A stretch of DNA of 64,000 nt. Origin: Gammaproteobacteria bacterium (GTDB lineage Bacteria > Pseudomonadota > Gammaproteobacteria > Pseudomonadales > Azotimanducaceae_A). The DNA lies in NCBI GenBank assembly GCA_012960755.1, contig DUAT01000072.1, positions 5,547 to 69,546 on the forward strand, given 5' to 3'. The translations under genes were made by a program, and so were the position numbers. Each line of letters begins with the position of its first letter. The stretch's first letter is position 1. The notes below the pieces were generated by a model. That model did not search any database, was not told the origin of the DNA, and saw only the letters and a program-made list of their open reading frames with translations. Positions 24,770 through 33,787 of this stretch are shown piece by piece.

Positions 24770-26227
24770 ATGAGTTTACAAGTAGAAGGTGCCAACGAAA
24801 TTCCAAGTTGCCAGGGAGGACTGGAAAACCTCGATGAAGAACATGACTATTGGCTAACGGATAACGAAGGGGATGTACCAAAAGACATCCGGGGTACATT
24901 CTTTCGTAACGGCCCCGGAAGACAGAAAATCGGTGGCAAGCCGTATGGGCACTGGTTTGACGGTGACGGCATGCTTTGTGCCTTCTCCTTTGTCGATGGC
25001 AAGGTCCATTTCAAGAATAAGTACGTGCGCACACCAAAATACATTGAAGAAACCAAACAGCAGAAGGTGCTCTATAGAGGGTTCGGTACCCAGATTCCAG
25101 GAGGCTTTTTCAAGAACTTTCTGAAAATGCCCGCCAACCCTGCCAACACAAATACTATTTTCCATGGCGGACATTTGCTGGCTCTGAACGAAGGGGGCAA
25201 GCCATGGGCCATGAAACCGGATTCACTCGATACTATTGGCGAATTCACTTACGAAAACCAGCTGCGCGCGTCCCAGGTATTTAGCGCACATGGCAAGGTT
25301 CATGTTCGTACTGGCGACTACATCAACTATGGTGCCGGGGTGTCTGGTTTTGGTCTGAAGGGGCCAAAGCCCTGTCTGAACATGTACCGTATTAGCCCAC
25401 AAGGGAAGTTGTTCAATAACCAGCAGATCCCGCTGGACTCTTTTCCTTTCTGCCATGACTTTGCGTTGACAGACAAACATGCCATCTTCTTCATTGGCTC
25501 TATTGTATTCGGCAATATGACCCCTGTGATTATGGGCACGAGGACCATATCCGACCAGGTAAAGTTTGACCCGAGCATCACGATGAAAGTAATCGTCGTC
25601 GATTTAGACACGCTGAGCGAAGTGAAAAGATTTGAAACTGATCCCGGCGCTATTATCCATTTTGGTAATGCTTTCGAGGAGGGCAATGAAATTATCGTCG
25701 ATGCCATGTTTACCGATAATTTCGTGGCGAATGATACCTTAGGCGACGTCTTCAATCCCGATGGCCGATTCAGTGGGGGCACATACATGCGCTATTTTCT
25801 CAATATGTCTACCGGGGAAATGCGGGCTGAAAAAGTTTCCGACGTGGAATCCGAGTTTCCAACGTTCAACACCAGCAAATCCGGTAGCAGGCATCAGGTT
25901 TCCTATACGGCCTGCTCCGTTGACAATGGTGCCAACAGCTTCTTCAACGCCATCCAGAGTGTCAGTTTCGATGGAGATTCGAAACTGGTAACACTGCCTC
26001 CTGGCTATTATGGTTCTGAGCCTCTATTCGTGCCCAGCGTCGGCGCCACCAGGGAAGATGATGGATATCTGCTTGAGGTTGTTTACAACGGCTTCGACCA
26101 TCTGAGTGAATTGCAAATTTATCGTGCAGACGATGTTAGTAATCAGGTTTGCCGCATAAAACTCCGCCACCACGTACCACACCAGTTCCATGGCTACTTT
26201 ACCGAGCACACGTTTATGGCTGCTTGA
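24770..26227 (+). CDS. Carotenoid cleavage oxygenase family protein
   Basis: 485 residues of the RPE65/lignostilbene dioxygenase family, a seven-bladed propeller with a non-haem Fe(II). The four iron-binding histidines are placed at H174 (FSAHGKVHV), H229 (PFCHDFAL), H297 (AIIHFGNAFEEG) and H474 (QFHGYFTEH). The N-terminal GTFFRNGPGR and HWFDGDGM are also diagnostic. It cleaves an alkene bond in a carotenoid, apocarotenoid or stilbene. There is no signal peptide. No carotenoid biosynthesis gene is nearby, so the substrate is open. Confidence 0.92.
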   Translation: MSLQVEGANEIPSCQGGLENLDEEHDYWLTDNEGDVPKDIRGTFFRNGPGRQKIGGKPYGHWFDGDGMLCAFSFVDGKVHFKNKYVRTPKYIEETKQQKVLYRGFGTQIPGGFFKNFLKMPANPANTNTIFHGGHLLALNEGGKPWAMKPDSLDTIGEFTYENQLRASQVFSAHGKVHVRTGDYINYGAGVSGFGLKGPKPCLNMYRISPQGKLFNNQQIPLDSFPFCHDFALTDKHAIFFIGSIVFGNMTPVIMGTRTISDQVKFDPSITMKVIVVDLDTLSEVKRFETDPGAIIHFGNAFEEGNEIIVDAMFTDNFVANDTLGDVFNPDGRFSGGTYMRYFLNMSTGEMRAEKVSDVESEFPTFNTSKSGSRHQVSYTACSVDNGANSFFNAIQSVSFDGDSKLVTLPPGYYGSEPLFVPSVGATREDDGYLLEVVYNGFDHLSELQIYRADDVSNQVCRIKLRHHVPHQFHGYFTEHTFMAA

Positions 26228-26282
26228 TGGGCCCTCTTCCGGGTGGCCCTTCTGAAGCAGATTACGAGAGTTCTGGATACAG

Positions 26283-26346
26283 TTCTGGACACCCATCATG
26301 TTGGGTATCCTGAACTGGATACATGTTGGGTGTCCTGAATTGGTAC
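26283..26346. repeat. REP-like hairpin plus 25-bp tandem repeat upstream of galT
   Basis: GGACACCCA (26287-26295) and TGGGTATCC (26302-26310) form a 9-bp stem (one G-T pair) with loop TCATGT, extended by flanking TTC/GAA. The right half lies in a near-perfect tandem duplication: 26298-26322 and 26323-26346 differ by a few bases. The core TTGGGTGTCCTGAA also occurs at 24598-24611, 1.7 kb upstream. It is either a REP-type palindrome or an operator for the gal operon. Confidence 0.6.
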
Positions 26347-26379
26347 AATGGTGGCGGGGAGACGTTGGGAAAGGGCTAG

Positions 26380-27462
26380 ATGACGAATACGGGGGGATCT
26401 TTTACTGTTGTGGATTATCCTCACAGGCGATTCAATCCACTTACGGGGTGTTGGGTGCTGGTATCACCGCATCGTGCTAAGAGACCCTGGTCTGGTCTGA
26501 CGGAGAAAACTGAAACGGCCGAGACACGTTCATATGACGAGAGCTGTCCACTGTGCCCGGGCAATACACGGGCGGGAAATACCAGAAACCCGGACTACGA
26601 AGGGACCTTCGTATTTAGTAATGATTTTGCGGCGCTGAACACAAATTCACTTATTCCCGCTGAAACGGGTGACGATTTGTTCGGCATCCAAAGCGCCACG
26701 GGAGAAAATCGTGTTATTTGTTTCTCTGCAGATCATAGTAAAACCCTGCCGGAATTACCGGTAGGCAATATTCGCCAGCTCATCAATACCTGGTGCTCAC
26801 AGGTCGCTGAGCTTTCGAAGACTTATCCCTGGGTGCAGATTTTCGAAAACAAGGGATCCATGATGGGTGCATCACAACCGCACCCCCATAACCAGGTCTG
26901 GGCAAGCAGCTTTATCCCGAATGAAATCGCGATTCGAGACAAAATGTTAAAACGCTATTTCGAGGAAAAAGGCACCAATCTGCTGTTTGATTATGGACAG
27001 CGCGAACTGGCGGATGGAACACGCGTGCTATTCGAGAACGAAACCTGGATAGCACTGGTTCCTTTCTGGGCCACCTGGCCATTCGAAACGATGCTTCTGC
27101 CAAAAGCGCATCGCGCCCGCTTTGATGATTTAGGCCAATCAGAGCTCGATGACCTGGCCGTAGCCCTAAAGGCACTCACCATACGCTACGACAATCTTTT
27201 TCAGTGTTCTTTCCCCTATTCAATGGGTTGGCACTATGCACCATATCCGGCTCCTTATGGCGCACCTCATGAGGACGCAACAGAACACTGGCAGATTTAC
27301 GCAGTTTTCTATCCGCCGTTGCTGCGATCAGCAACTGTTCGTAAATTCATGGTCGGGTATGAAATGCTCGCCGAGGCGCAGCGCGACATTACACCAGAAC
27401 AGGCTGCGGAAAAACTTCGGACGCAAAGTCAGGTTCACTATAAGGAACAGGATTCATCGTGA
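26380..27462 (+). CDS. galT: Galactose-1-phosphate uridylyltransferase
   Basis: 360 residues. GalT exchanges UMP between UDP-glucose and galactose-1-phosphate in the Leloir pathway. The zinc ligands include SCPLCPGN (Cys56, Cys59), and the nucleophilic histidine is in QPHPHNQVW (His170). The C-terminal half (GWHYAPYPAPYG ... EHWQIYAVFYPPLLRSATVRKFMVG) is also typical. The stop overlaps the galK start by 4 bp. A REP-like repeat lies just upstream. Confidence 0.96.
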   Translation: MTNTGGSFTVVDYPHRRFNPLTGCWVLVSPHRAKRPWSGLTEKTETAETRSYDESCPLCPGNTRAGNTRNPDYEGTFVFSNDFAALNTNSLIPAETGDDLFGIQSATGENRVICFSADHSKTLPELPVGNIRQLINTWCSQVAELSKTYPWVQIFENKGSMMGASQPHPHNQVWASSFIPNEIAIRDKMLKRYFEEKGTNLLFDYGQRELADGTRVLFENETWIALVPFWATWPFETMLLPKAHRARFDDLGQSELDDLAVALKALTIRYDNLFQCSFPYSMGWHYAPYPAPYGAPHEDATEHWQIYAVFYPPLLRSATVRKFMVGYEMLAEAQRDITPEQAAEKLRTQSQVHYKEQDSS

Positions 27463-28619
27463 CGCCACCTGAACGTGCTGAATTCGCCTTCAAACAAGTA
27501 TTTGGTGACAAGCCGGAGTACTTTTTTTTCGCACCGGGTCGGGTCAACCTGATTGGAGAACACACCGACTACAACGACGGGTTCGTCTTACCCGCAGCAA
27601 TTAACTTTCAAACAGTAGTCGCCGCCAACAGACGGCAGGATCAAACTGTCCGCTGTGTCGCTGCGGATTATGACAATGAGCTGGATGTATTTTCCCTGGA
27701 TGAGCCCGTTGTTGTTCTCGAATCGCCTCGCTGGGCGAATTATGTTCGCGGTGTAGTCAGCAGCCTGCAGACCAGAGGCTATAAAATAGGAGGTGTTGAT
27801 ATCGCCATCAGTGGCGATATCCCACAAGGTTCAGGACTCTCATCATCTGCCGCATTGGAAGTTGCCATCGGGCAAACATTCCAGTCACTGTTTAGGTTGA
27901 CAATTTCACAGTCAGACATTGCCCTGGTGGGCCAGGAAGCAGAACACACTTTTGTCGGATCCCTCTGCGGCATCATGGACCAGTTAGTCTCCGCCAGGGC
28001 AAAGCAGGGGCATGCCCTGCTGATCGATTGCCGCACACTTGAGTCAACCCCGATCCCGATTCCGAATGAACTCGCCATTCTGATTGTGGATTCCAATGTG
28101 AGCCGTGGTCTTGTGGATAGTGAGTACAACAGCCGTCGCCAGCAATGTGAAGACGCAGCCCGACTGCTGGGTCTGGATGCCCTTCGCGATATCAGTCTCC
28201 CTGAGTTCAAGAAGCGCATCAACGAATTACCTGCCGATATTGCAAAGCGCGCACGGCATGTTGTTACAGAAAACGAGAGAACCCTGGCGGCGGCTGACGC
28301 CCTGGCCTGCTCCAACATGAAACTTCTATCACGACTGATGGCGCAGTCCCATGAGTCGATGCGTCAAGACTTCGAAATAACCATTCCGGCCATTGATCTC
28401 ATTGTCAACACCATCAGCAGGGTCATCGGCGAGCGTGGCGGCGTTCGTATGACCGGTGGTGGTTTTGGCGGTTGTGTTGTTGCCCTGCTATCGCCACAGC
28501 TTATTCCCGAAGTGACCAATGCACTTTCATCTGTTTACGAAAGAGAAACGGGATTGCAATATTCTCACTATGTTTGCACGGCTTCAGCAGGTTCCGGAAA
28601 ATTGGCACAAGCGTCATGA
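27459..28619 (+). CDS. galK: Galactokinase
   Basis: 386 residues of the GHMP kinase family, phosphorylating galactose at C1. The sugar-binding motif APGRVNLIGEHTDYNDGFV is near 22-40, the ATP-binding motif IPQGSGLSSSAALEVA near 125, and the third motif GGVRMTGGGFGGCVVAL near 330. The start is GTG. The stop overlaps the galM ATG (ATGA), so galT, galK and galM form one coupled operon. Confidence 0.96.
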   Translation: MTPPERAEFAFKQVFGDKPEYFFFAPGRVNLIGEHTDYNDGFVLPAAINFQTVVAANRRQDQTVRCVAADYDNELDVFSLDEPVVVLESPRWANYVRGVVSSLQTRGYKIGGVDIAISGDIPQGSGLSSSAALEVAIGQTFQSLFRLTISQSDIALVGQEAEHTFVGSLCGIMDQLVSARAKQGHALLIDCRTLESTPIPIPNELAILIVDSNVSRGLVDSEYNSRRQQCEDAARLLGLDALRDISLPEFKKRINELPADIAKRARHVVTENERTLAAADALACSNMKLLSRLMAQSHESMRQDFEITIPAIDLIVNTISRVIGERGGVRMTGGGFGGCVVALLSPQLIPEVTNALSSVYERETGLQYSHYVCTASAGSGKLAQAS

Positions 28620-29656
28620 TCGATGACCTCGCTGGTTTTTACGGCCAATTGACGCCGGATGGCGAAACGCTCAGGCTGTTCAATTTAACGAACAGCAACG
28701 GATTTGAAGTTACGTTTATGGACTGGGGGGCTACCTGGCTCTCTTGCAAGGTACCAATGAAAGCAGGACCTCTCAGGGAAACACTGTTGCGGTCAGCGAC
28801 CTTGCAGGATCACCTCGCACATACCGTTTACCTGGGTGCAACCGTCGGGCGTTATGCTAACCGGATCAAGGGAGGGGCGTTCGATTGTAACGGAGAACCG
28901 GTTGTGCTATCACGGAATCATTTCGACAACACATTGCATGGCGGCGATCGTGGATTTGATCGACATAGCTGGACCGGTATTCAGCAAGACGAAGCGACGG
29001 TCGTTTTTTCAAGACGTTCGCCAGATGGCGAAGAGGGGTTTCCCGGGGAGATTGATGTCAAAGTGACTTATCAGGTCAGCGGCGGAACCGCGGCGACTGA
29101 GTTGACCGCCACCTATGAGTCCACAACCGATAAAAGAACCCCGATCAATCTGACCAACCACGCGTATTTCAATCTCTCAAACGACCAGACCATACTGGAT
29201 CACACCCTGAGCCTCGAAGCAGATCTGTGGCTACCCGTGGATGCGGAATGTATTCCCGTCGCTGGGCTTCAAAATGTTAACGGCACACTGCACGATTTTC
29301 GAATTGCTAAGATCTTTCGGGATTCCAATCGCGCAGCTATTGCCTATGATCACAGCTATCTTTTCAGGACAGGTAAAACACCCGTCCTGAAGCAGGCAGC
29401 CCGACTTTCATCGCCCGCAGGGGACCTCAGCCTTGAAATCATGACCGACAAACCAGCGATCCAACTTTATAATGGAGAACACCTTGAAGGGTTGCCGGGG
29501 GCTGGTGGGGACCCTATGAAAAAGTACGCCGGGATAGCTCTGGAGACCCAATTTTTACCCGACAGCCCCAACCACCCTGACTGGCCGCACGAGAGCTCAT
29601 TTGTCGAACCGGGGCAGACTTATCGATACCAGACGATCTTTCGGTTTAGTCAGTAA
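28616..29656 (+). CDS. galM: Aldose 1-epimerase (galactose mutarotase)
   Basis: 346 residues from the ATG that overlaps the galK stop. The open frame extends further upstream inside galK, but the overlap start matches the family length. GRYANRIKGGAF and the catalytic histidine in NLTNHAYFNLS, plus the catalytic Glu in IALETQFLPDSPNHPDW, mark the mutarotase fold. It interconverts alpha and beta galactose ahead of GalK. galE and a regulator are not in the window. Confidence 0.93.
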   Translation: MIDDLAGFYGQLTPDGETLRLFNLTNSNGFEVTFMDWGATWLSCKVPMKAGPLRETLLRSATLQDHLAHTVYLGATVGRYANRIKGGAFDCNGEPVVLSRNHFDNTLHGGDRGFDRHSWTGIQQDEATVVFSRRSPDGEEGFPGEIDVKVTYQVSGGTAATELTATYESTTDKRTPINLTNHAYFNLSNDQTILDHTLSLEADLWLPVDAECIPVAGLQNVNGTLHDFRIAKIFRDSNRAAIAYDHSYLFRTGKTPVLKQAARLSSPAGDLSLEIMTDKPAIQLYNGEHLEGLPGAGGDPMKKYAGIALETQFLPDSPNHPDWPHESSFVEPGQTYRYQTIFRFSQ

Positions 29657-29901
29657 ATTTCATATTGATCCAGCAGCACCTGATAGGCGCCCTGCAACTC
29701 TGCTGCTTCAAGTTCCAATTCGCGAATCTCACTTGCCAGTTCACCCCGTTTCAGCTGATGGTCCTCCAGCTCATCCAGCAGAATCCCACGACGAGCGCTT
29801 GTCGTCTCGTCTGCGATTAATTCGGCTTCGATCCCGTTAATCTTGCTCCTGAGGTCTTTTAATTGAGCCTGGCTGTTTTTTCGATAAATTTCTGAATTCA
29901 T
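29650..29901 (-). CDS. Small coiled-coil protein of unknown function
   Basis: 83 residues from the ATG at 29899-29901. Nearly the whole chain is a charged alpha-helical heptad pattern (SQAQLKDLRSKINGIEAEL, LLDELEDHQLKRGELASEIR, ELELEAAELQGAYQVLLDQY). It converges with galM, overlapping its last 7 bp. No ribosome binding site stands out, so it may be spurious, although the clean coiled coil argues for a real gene. Confidence 0.45.
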   Translation of the reverse strand: MNSEIYRKNSQAQLKDLRSKINGIEAELIADETTSARRGILLDELEDHQLKRGELASEIRELELEAAELQGAYQVLLDQYEIY

Positions 29902-30172
29902 CAAGAACAACTCGCGACCATTGCGGTACCCATGCAGAAATTCCGACTCGACCCGGGCCGGGCAGACACCCCCGTACTGCTGACCCTGCTTGTGGAAACC
30001 CCGTTCGTTGTTTTTGGAACGTCACGGAATGCCGATACCGGATAGGCAAATTTACAAGGGTCATTCATATTCTCTGGTCGGTGATCTAACAACACACTAG
30101 CACGTTTACGGGTGAACGAAGGTATACGACACCCGGATATCTCATCGACGGCATTTTACGTACAATCAATGG

Positions 30173-30685
30173 ATGTCACTTTCACTTTCCCTTATTTATG
30201 CCCGCAGTGAGAACTATTGCATTGGAAACAAGGGTAAGGTCCCCTGGAACCTGCCGGATGAATACACCAGTTTTGAACGAATCACGAAAGGCAAAGCCAT
30301 CATTATGGGCCGTCGAACTTATGAGGATCATCTGAGCCTGCTACCGGACCGGTTCAATATCGTGATCAGTGCCAACGCCAATTACTCCGTGGTCCCCGGT
30401 GTCAAACTCGTGAGTTCGCTACAAGCTGCCCGGCAGTTGGCGGCTAAGTTTTTAGATGAGTACTTTGTTATTGGTGGCATCGGGTTATTCGAGTCATCTA
30501 TTTCAGAGGCAAACACGGTGTATGAAACTGTAGTCCATGCAGAAATTGAAGGCGACACATTCTTACCTTCAGGCTTGGCAGCGTGGGATTTCGCGAACTG
30601 GTCAACTGCGTTACTGGCTGAACACCCAGCGGACGAACAACATGAATTTGCATTTACCACCTATCGTCACACACAAGGTAAATAG
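30173..30685 (+). CDS. folA: Dihydrofolate reductase
   Basis: 170 residues. DHFR reduces dihydrofolate with NADPH for thymidylate and purine synthesis. The fold signatures are SLIYARSENYCIGNKGKVPW, LPDEYTSFERITKGKAIIMGRRTYE and EYFVIGGIGLFESSI. The active-site acid, Asp27 in E. coli, is Glu30 here (WNLPDE), as in animal DHFRs. It is monocistronic as far as can be seen; no thyA is adjacent. Confidence 0.9.
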   Translation: MSLSLSLIYARSENYCIGNKGKVPWNLPDEYTSFERITKGKAIIMGRRTYEDHLSLLPDRFNIVISANANYSVVPGVKLVSSLQAARQLAAKFLDEYFVIGGIGLFESSISEANTVYETVVHAEIEGDTFLPSGLAAWDFANWSTALLAEHPADEQHEFAFTTYRHTQGK

Positions 30686-30799
30686 CCAGTTATGCAGTTA
30701 CTACTGTGGTTCGTCCTAGTATGGTGTGATTCGGCACAAACCATATGCCAAGTACCCAGAAGTGTCCTTTAATACACTTTACATTCAGGCTGGACATCA

Positions 30800-31231
30800 A
30801 TGAAAAAACTGCTACCCATACTCTTATCTATCATCCCGCTGCAGGCAGTGTCTTCGACAGAATGTGAATCAAACCCTTTAATTTTGCAGGTGAACCAAAT
30901 AACGGAACTCAAGGGCCAACTATTTGTCGCCCTGCATACTTCAGAAACATCCTATCTGAAGGATGATGAAGAACCCTTTCGTGCGACGACTGTGGTGGTG
31001 ATGAACAAAGGCTCACAACAATTAAGCTTGTGTGACGTACCTGCAGGTGATTATGTCATCTCCATTTACCACGACGAGAACGACAACAACGAGTTGGACA
31101 CCGGATTTTTCGGCATTCCGAAGGAACCCTATGGATTTTCCAATAACCTGGACAGAATGCGGCCACCTTCATTTGAAGAAGCCACATTTCACTTCGACAC
31201 GAACTCGCTGGTTGAAATCAATCTACGATAG
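30800..31231 (+). CDS. Secreted DUF2141 protein
   Basis: 143 residues with a Sec signal (MKKLLPILLSIIPLQAVSS). The mature part shows the DUF2141 pattern: VNQITELKGQLFVALHTSE, CDVPAGDYVISIYHDENDNN, then ELDTGFFGIPKEPYGFSNN. The Asp/Asn-rich HDENDNNELD looks like a calcium-binding loop. The fold is beta-sandwich-like and the function is unknown. It converges on the LytTR regulator gene with only 10 bp between stops. Confidence 0.8.
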   Translation: MKKLLPILLSIIPLQAVSSTECESNPLILQVNQITELKGQLFVALHTSETSYLKDDEEPFRATTVVVMNKGSQQLSLCDVPAGDYVISIYHDENDNNELDTGFFGIPKEPYGFSNNLDRMRPPSFEEATFHFDTNSLVEINLR

Positions 31232-31241
31232 GATTTTGGGG

Positions 31242-31994
31242 CTAAAACCCGAGTACTTTGCGCAGTGCAATGGCTGGTTCTCTGGCCACAGTCAGTATGG
31301 TGTCGTCGGGGAAGTGTAATTTTAATCGCCCGTCGTCCCAGGGCTCGATCTCAAATGAAGCCGATAAATTAACAATACTGCTTCGATGGACGCGACAAAA
31401 CTGCTGTGGGTCCAAACGTCTTGAAAGCTGATCCAGGGTCTCGTTGGTCCAGTGTTTATTTCCTAAACGATCGTAAACATAAACCACGCGATGCTCAGAT
31501 GTAATGTAATTGATATCAGATGTCTGAACCAATCTGACGCGTTTCAAATGTCGCACCGCCAGGCGCTTTGCATATGACGGTTGTTCCAGAACATCCAATA
31601 CCGCAGAGGCGTCTGGTGCTGAGTCCGAAGCTGATTCCCTTACCCTGTCCAGGGATTGAATAAGTCGTGCATCTGATACAGGTTTCAACAGGTAATCTAT
31701 TGCCGCCACCTCGAAAGCACGGGTGGCATATTCATCATAGGCTGTGACAAAAATCACCTGCGGACGCGGTGCCTGCATTAACCGCACTACATCAAAACCA
31801 GTCATTCCAGGCATCTGAATATCTAACAAAACAACATCAGGCTTCTTTTCGTCGATGAGTTGCAACGCCTCAACTCCATCTCTTGCCTCGCCTATAATTT
31901 CGACCTGGCTATGATTTGACAGCTGGCGAGCAATTTTTTTTCCCGCCGGAGCTTCGTCGTCAACGATCAACAGTTTGAGTTTTGCGGTATGCAT
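31242..31994 (-). CDS. LytTR-family response regulator
   Basis: 250 residues. The receiver domain has acidic residues VDDE at 11-14, phospho-acceptor Asp58 in VVLLDIQMPGMTG, the Thr switch in IFVTAYDEY and the Lys in YLLKPV. The LytTR DNA-binding domain covers about 145-250 (RVRLVQTSDINYITSEHRVV ... RVHRSSIVNL). It overlaps the upstream histidine kinase gene by 28 bp. It is the last gene of a four-gene operon with an RND pump, so the pump genes are its most likely targets. Confidence 0.93.
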   Translation of the reverse strand: MHTAKLKLLIVDDEAPAGKKIARQLSNHSQVEIIGEARDGVEALQLIDEKKPDVVLLDIQMPGMTGFDVVRLMQAPRPQVIFVTAYDEYATRAFEVAAIDYLLKPVSDARLIQSLDRVRESASDSAPDASAVLDVLEQPSYAKRLAVRHLKRVRLVQTSDINYITSEHRVVYVYDRLGNKHWTNETLDQLSRRLDPQQFCRVHRSSIVNLSASFEIEPWDDGRLKLHFPDDTILTVAREPAIALRKVLGF

Positions 31995-33787
31995 AACGAC
32001 GCTGTCACTCCTCCGGAATCGTTGGTTTGAAGCTTAAGACTGGCAGCCCTGCCATATAACCTATCCAGTCTCTCCTTAATATTCCTGGTAGCCAAACCCA
32101 GTCCTTCATTTGTCGCAACAAGACCAGGGCCATCATCGATAACATCTATGCTCAGTACCGACCTGGCAACCACTGCTTCGACCCTGAGACTGACCGGCTC
32201 AAACTGACCGTCCACTGCGTGCTTGACCGCATTTTCTACCAGTGGCTGAATGCAGAACGGTGGAACTTGCCAGGTATTGAGTTCGCTGGGAACCTGTATG
32301 TCATATTTTAGCCTTTCACCATAGCGGGCATGTTCTATGGCAAGATAATTTCTAACGGTTTCCATTTCCTGTTCCAGCTCGATCGTATCCTGGTCGGGCG
32401 AACTCAATACGCTTCGCATCAGGGCCGAGAGCTGTTCTATCACAAGTTCAGCCTGGTCCGGGTCATCGCGAACAAAACTGTGGATAGAGTTAAGCGTATT
32501 GAACAGGAAATGCGGTCTGATCTGGGCCCGCATCGCGTCGAGTTCAGCCCGTGCCGCCAGGGTCGATAACTCTTCCGCCTTAATCATGTCGTCGTGTAAC
32601 TGCTGAACTTGCAGATGGCTCTGTAAATACAATCCGGCTGTTGTAGCCCAACTGTTGGCTTCGGACAGCCAGGGTATCCAACCGCGTATGTAGCTTAACT
32701 TTAACTCAACAAACGGTTCACCCGGCAACCTGATGACATTTTGTGCATCGAAATCATCTATGCCATTGATACTGGTCTTACAATGAAATATCGACCCGAT
32801 AAAGGACTCTGTTTCCCTGATCGCAGTACGATCATCGTCGCATTTCGCCAGGCGCATCGGTAAATCGTCATGAATGCTGGCCAGAACTTTCCGCGTGGGC
32901 GTCCATAAACGTTCGAAAATCGATCCTACACCAAAGAATGTCATCACTGAGATCAGCGTGTAAACAAACAACACCATATATTGTAGGGTTGACGGTATCG
33001 AGAAAAAGTCGGACGAAATCAACTGGCCTAATCCTGCCACCGCCGTTATCAGCACCAGTATCCTGACACTCTGATTAAGAATCATATCCATAAACTGTAG
33101 TCGAAATCGGTACCAGCAAAACACAAAGGAGAATGCCAGCGTTTGTGTCATCGGCATGATGCTCCAGTATTCCGCGTCCTCCCAGAAGTAATAGGAATGC
33201 AGGTAGGCCAACATCCAAAAAACAAAAATTATCCACAACGCCCTACCCGCCCCCTTCCAGGGCGCTTCCGCAGGCCTGAGCCCTGACAGGTACATTACCA
33301 ACCAAAGTATGCCGACCCCGACCATGCTGAATAGAGCGACGGGGTTACCGTATTCACCGCGCCATTTTTCCAACGGAAAAATACCGGTTATCATCCAGGT
33401 CGAGTAACCCACACAGGCTAACAACGCCAGGTAAAACAAAGTTCTGGCGTTTCCAGAAACCGATTTGAGCGCTGAAGCGATCGGGTTGGTATTTTCCGGC
33501 AACACAGTCAACTCGCCAATAAGAAGTGGAATGAACAAGGCGACAAAGAAAATTTTGATGTTGTAACTGACAAACACCGCAACAAAGTAGAACGGCGTGA
33601 ACCAGCCCATTGCTTCCCAAAGCAATTCTGTCCCATAAAGCGCATGCATAACAGACCAGCACAGGACGTAAATCCAGAAAAAATAGCTGACATAACTTTC
33701 ATTCCGCATTGGGTAAAATCGCCAGGCCAACAGAATATGCAAGTAGCAAACGCAGTAGTGAGAGACAACGACCAGAAAGTCCGCCAT
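31967..33787 (-). CDS. LytS/YehU-type sensor histidine kinase
   Basis: 606 residues. About eight membrane helices fill residues 1-290; a soluble linker follows, then the His_kinase domain with phospho-acceptor His426 in QIRPHFLFNTLNSIHSF. The ATPase domain has the N-box LVENAVKHAVDG, DDGPGL and GLATRNIKERLD. Its ATG and the RND stop share one base (TAATG), a strong coupling signal. The N-terminal membrane region is not one of the well-known 5TM-LytS sensors and its ligand is unknown. Confidence 0.9.
   Translation of the reverse strand: MADFLVVVSHYCVCYLHILLAWRFYPMRNESYVSYFFWIYVLCWSVMHALYGTELLWEAMGWFTPFYFVAVFVSYNIKIFFVALFIPLLIGELTVLPENTNPIASALKSVSGNARTLFYLALLACVGYSTWMITGIFPLEKWRGEYGNPVALFSMVGVGILWLVMYLSGLRPAEAPWKGAGRALWIIFVFWMLAYLHSYYFWEDAEYWSIMPMTQTLAFSFVFCWYRFRLQFMDMILNQSVRILVLITAVAGLGQLISSDFFSIPSTLQYMVLFVYTLISVMTFFGVGSIFERLWTPTRKVLASIHDDLPMRLAKCDDDRTAIRETESFIGSIFHCKTSINGIDDFDAQNVIRLPGEPFVELKLSYIRGWIPWLSEANSWATTAGLYLQSHLQVQQLHDDMIKAEELSTLAARAELDAMRAQIRPHFLFNTLNSIHSFVRDDPDQAELVIEQLSALMRSVLSSPDQDTIELEQEMETVRNYLAIEHARYGERLKYDIQVPSELNTWQVPPFCIQPLVENAVKHAVDGQFEPVSLRVEAVVARSVLSIDVIDDGPGLVATNEGLGLATRNIKERLDRLYGRAASLKLQTNDSGGVTASLCIPQNSNC

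Noticed and set aside
29901..30095. Small minus-strand frames in the galM-folA spacer
   Set aside because: Compositionally odd, overlapping and with no ribosome binding site or recognisable motif.
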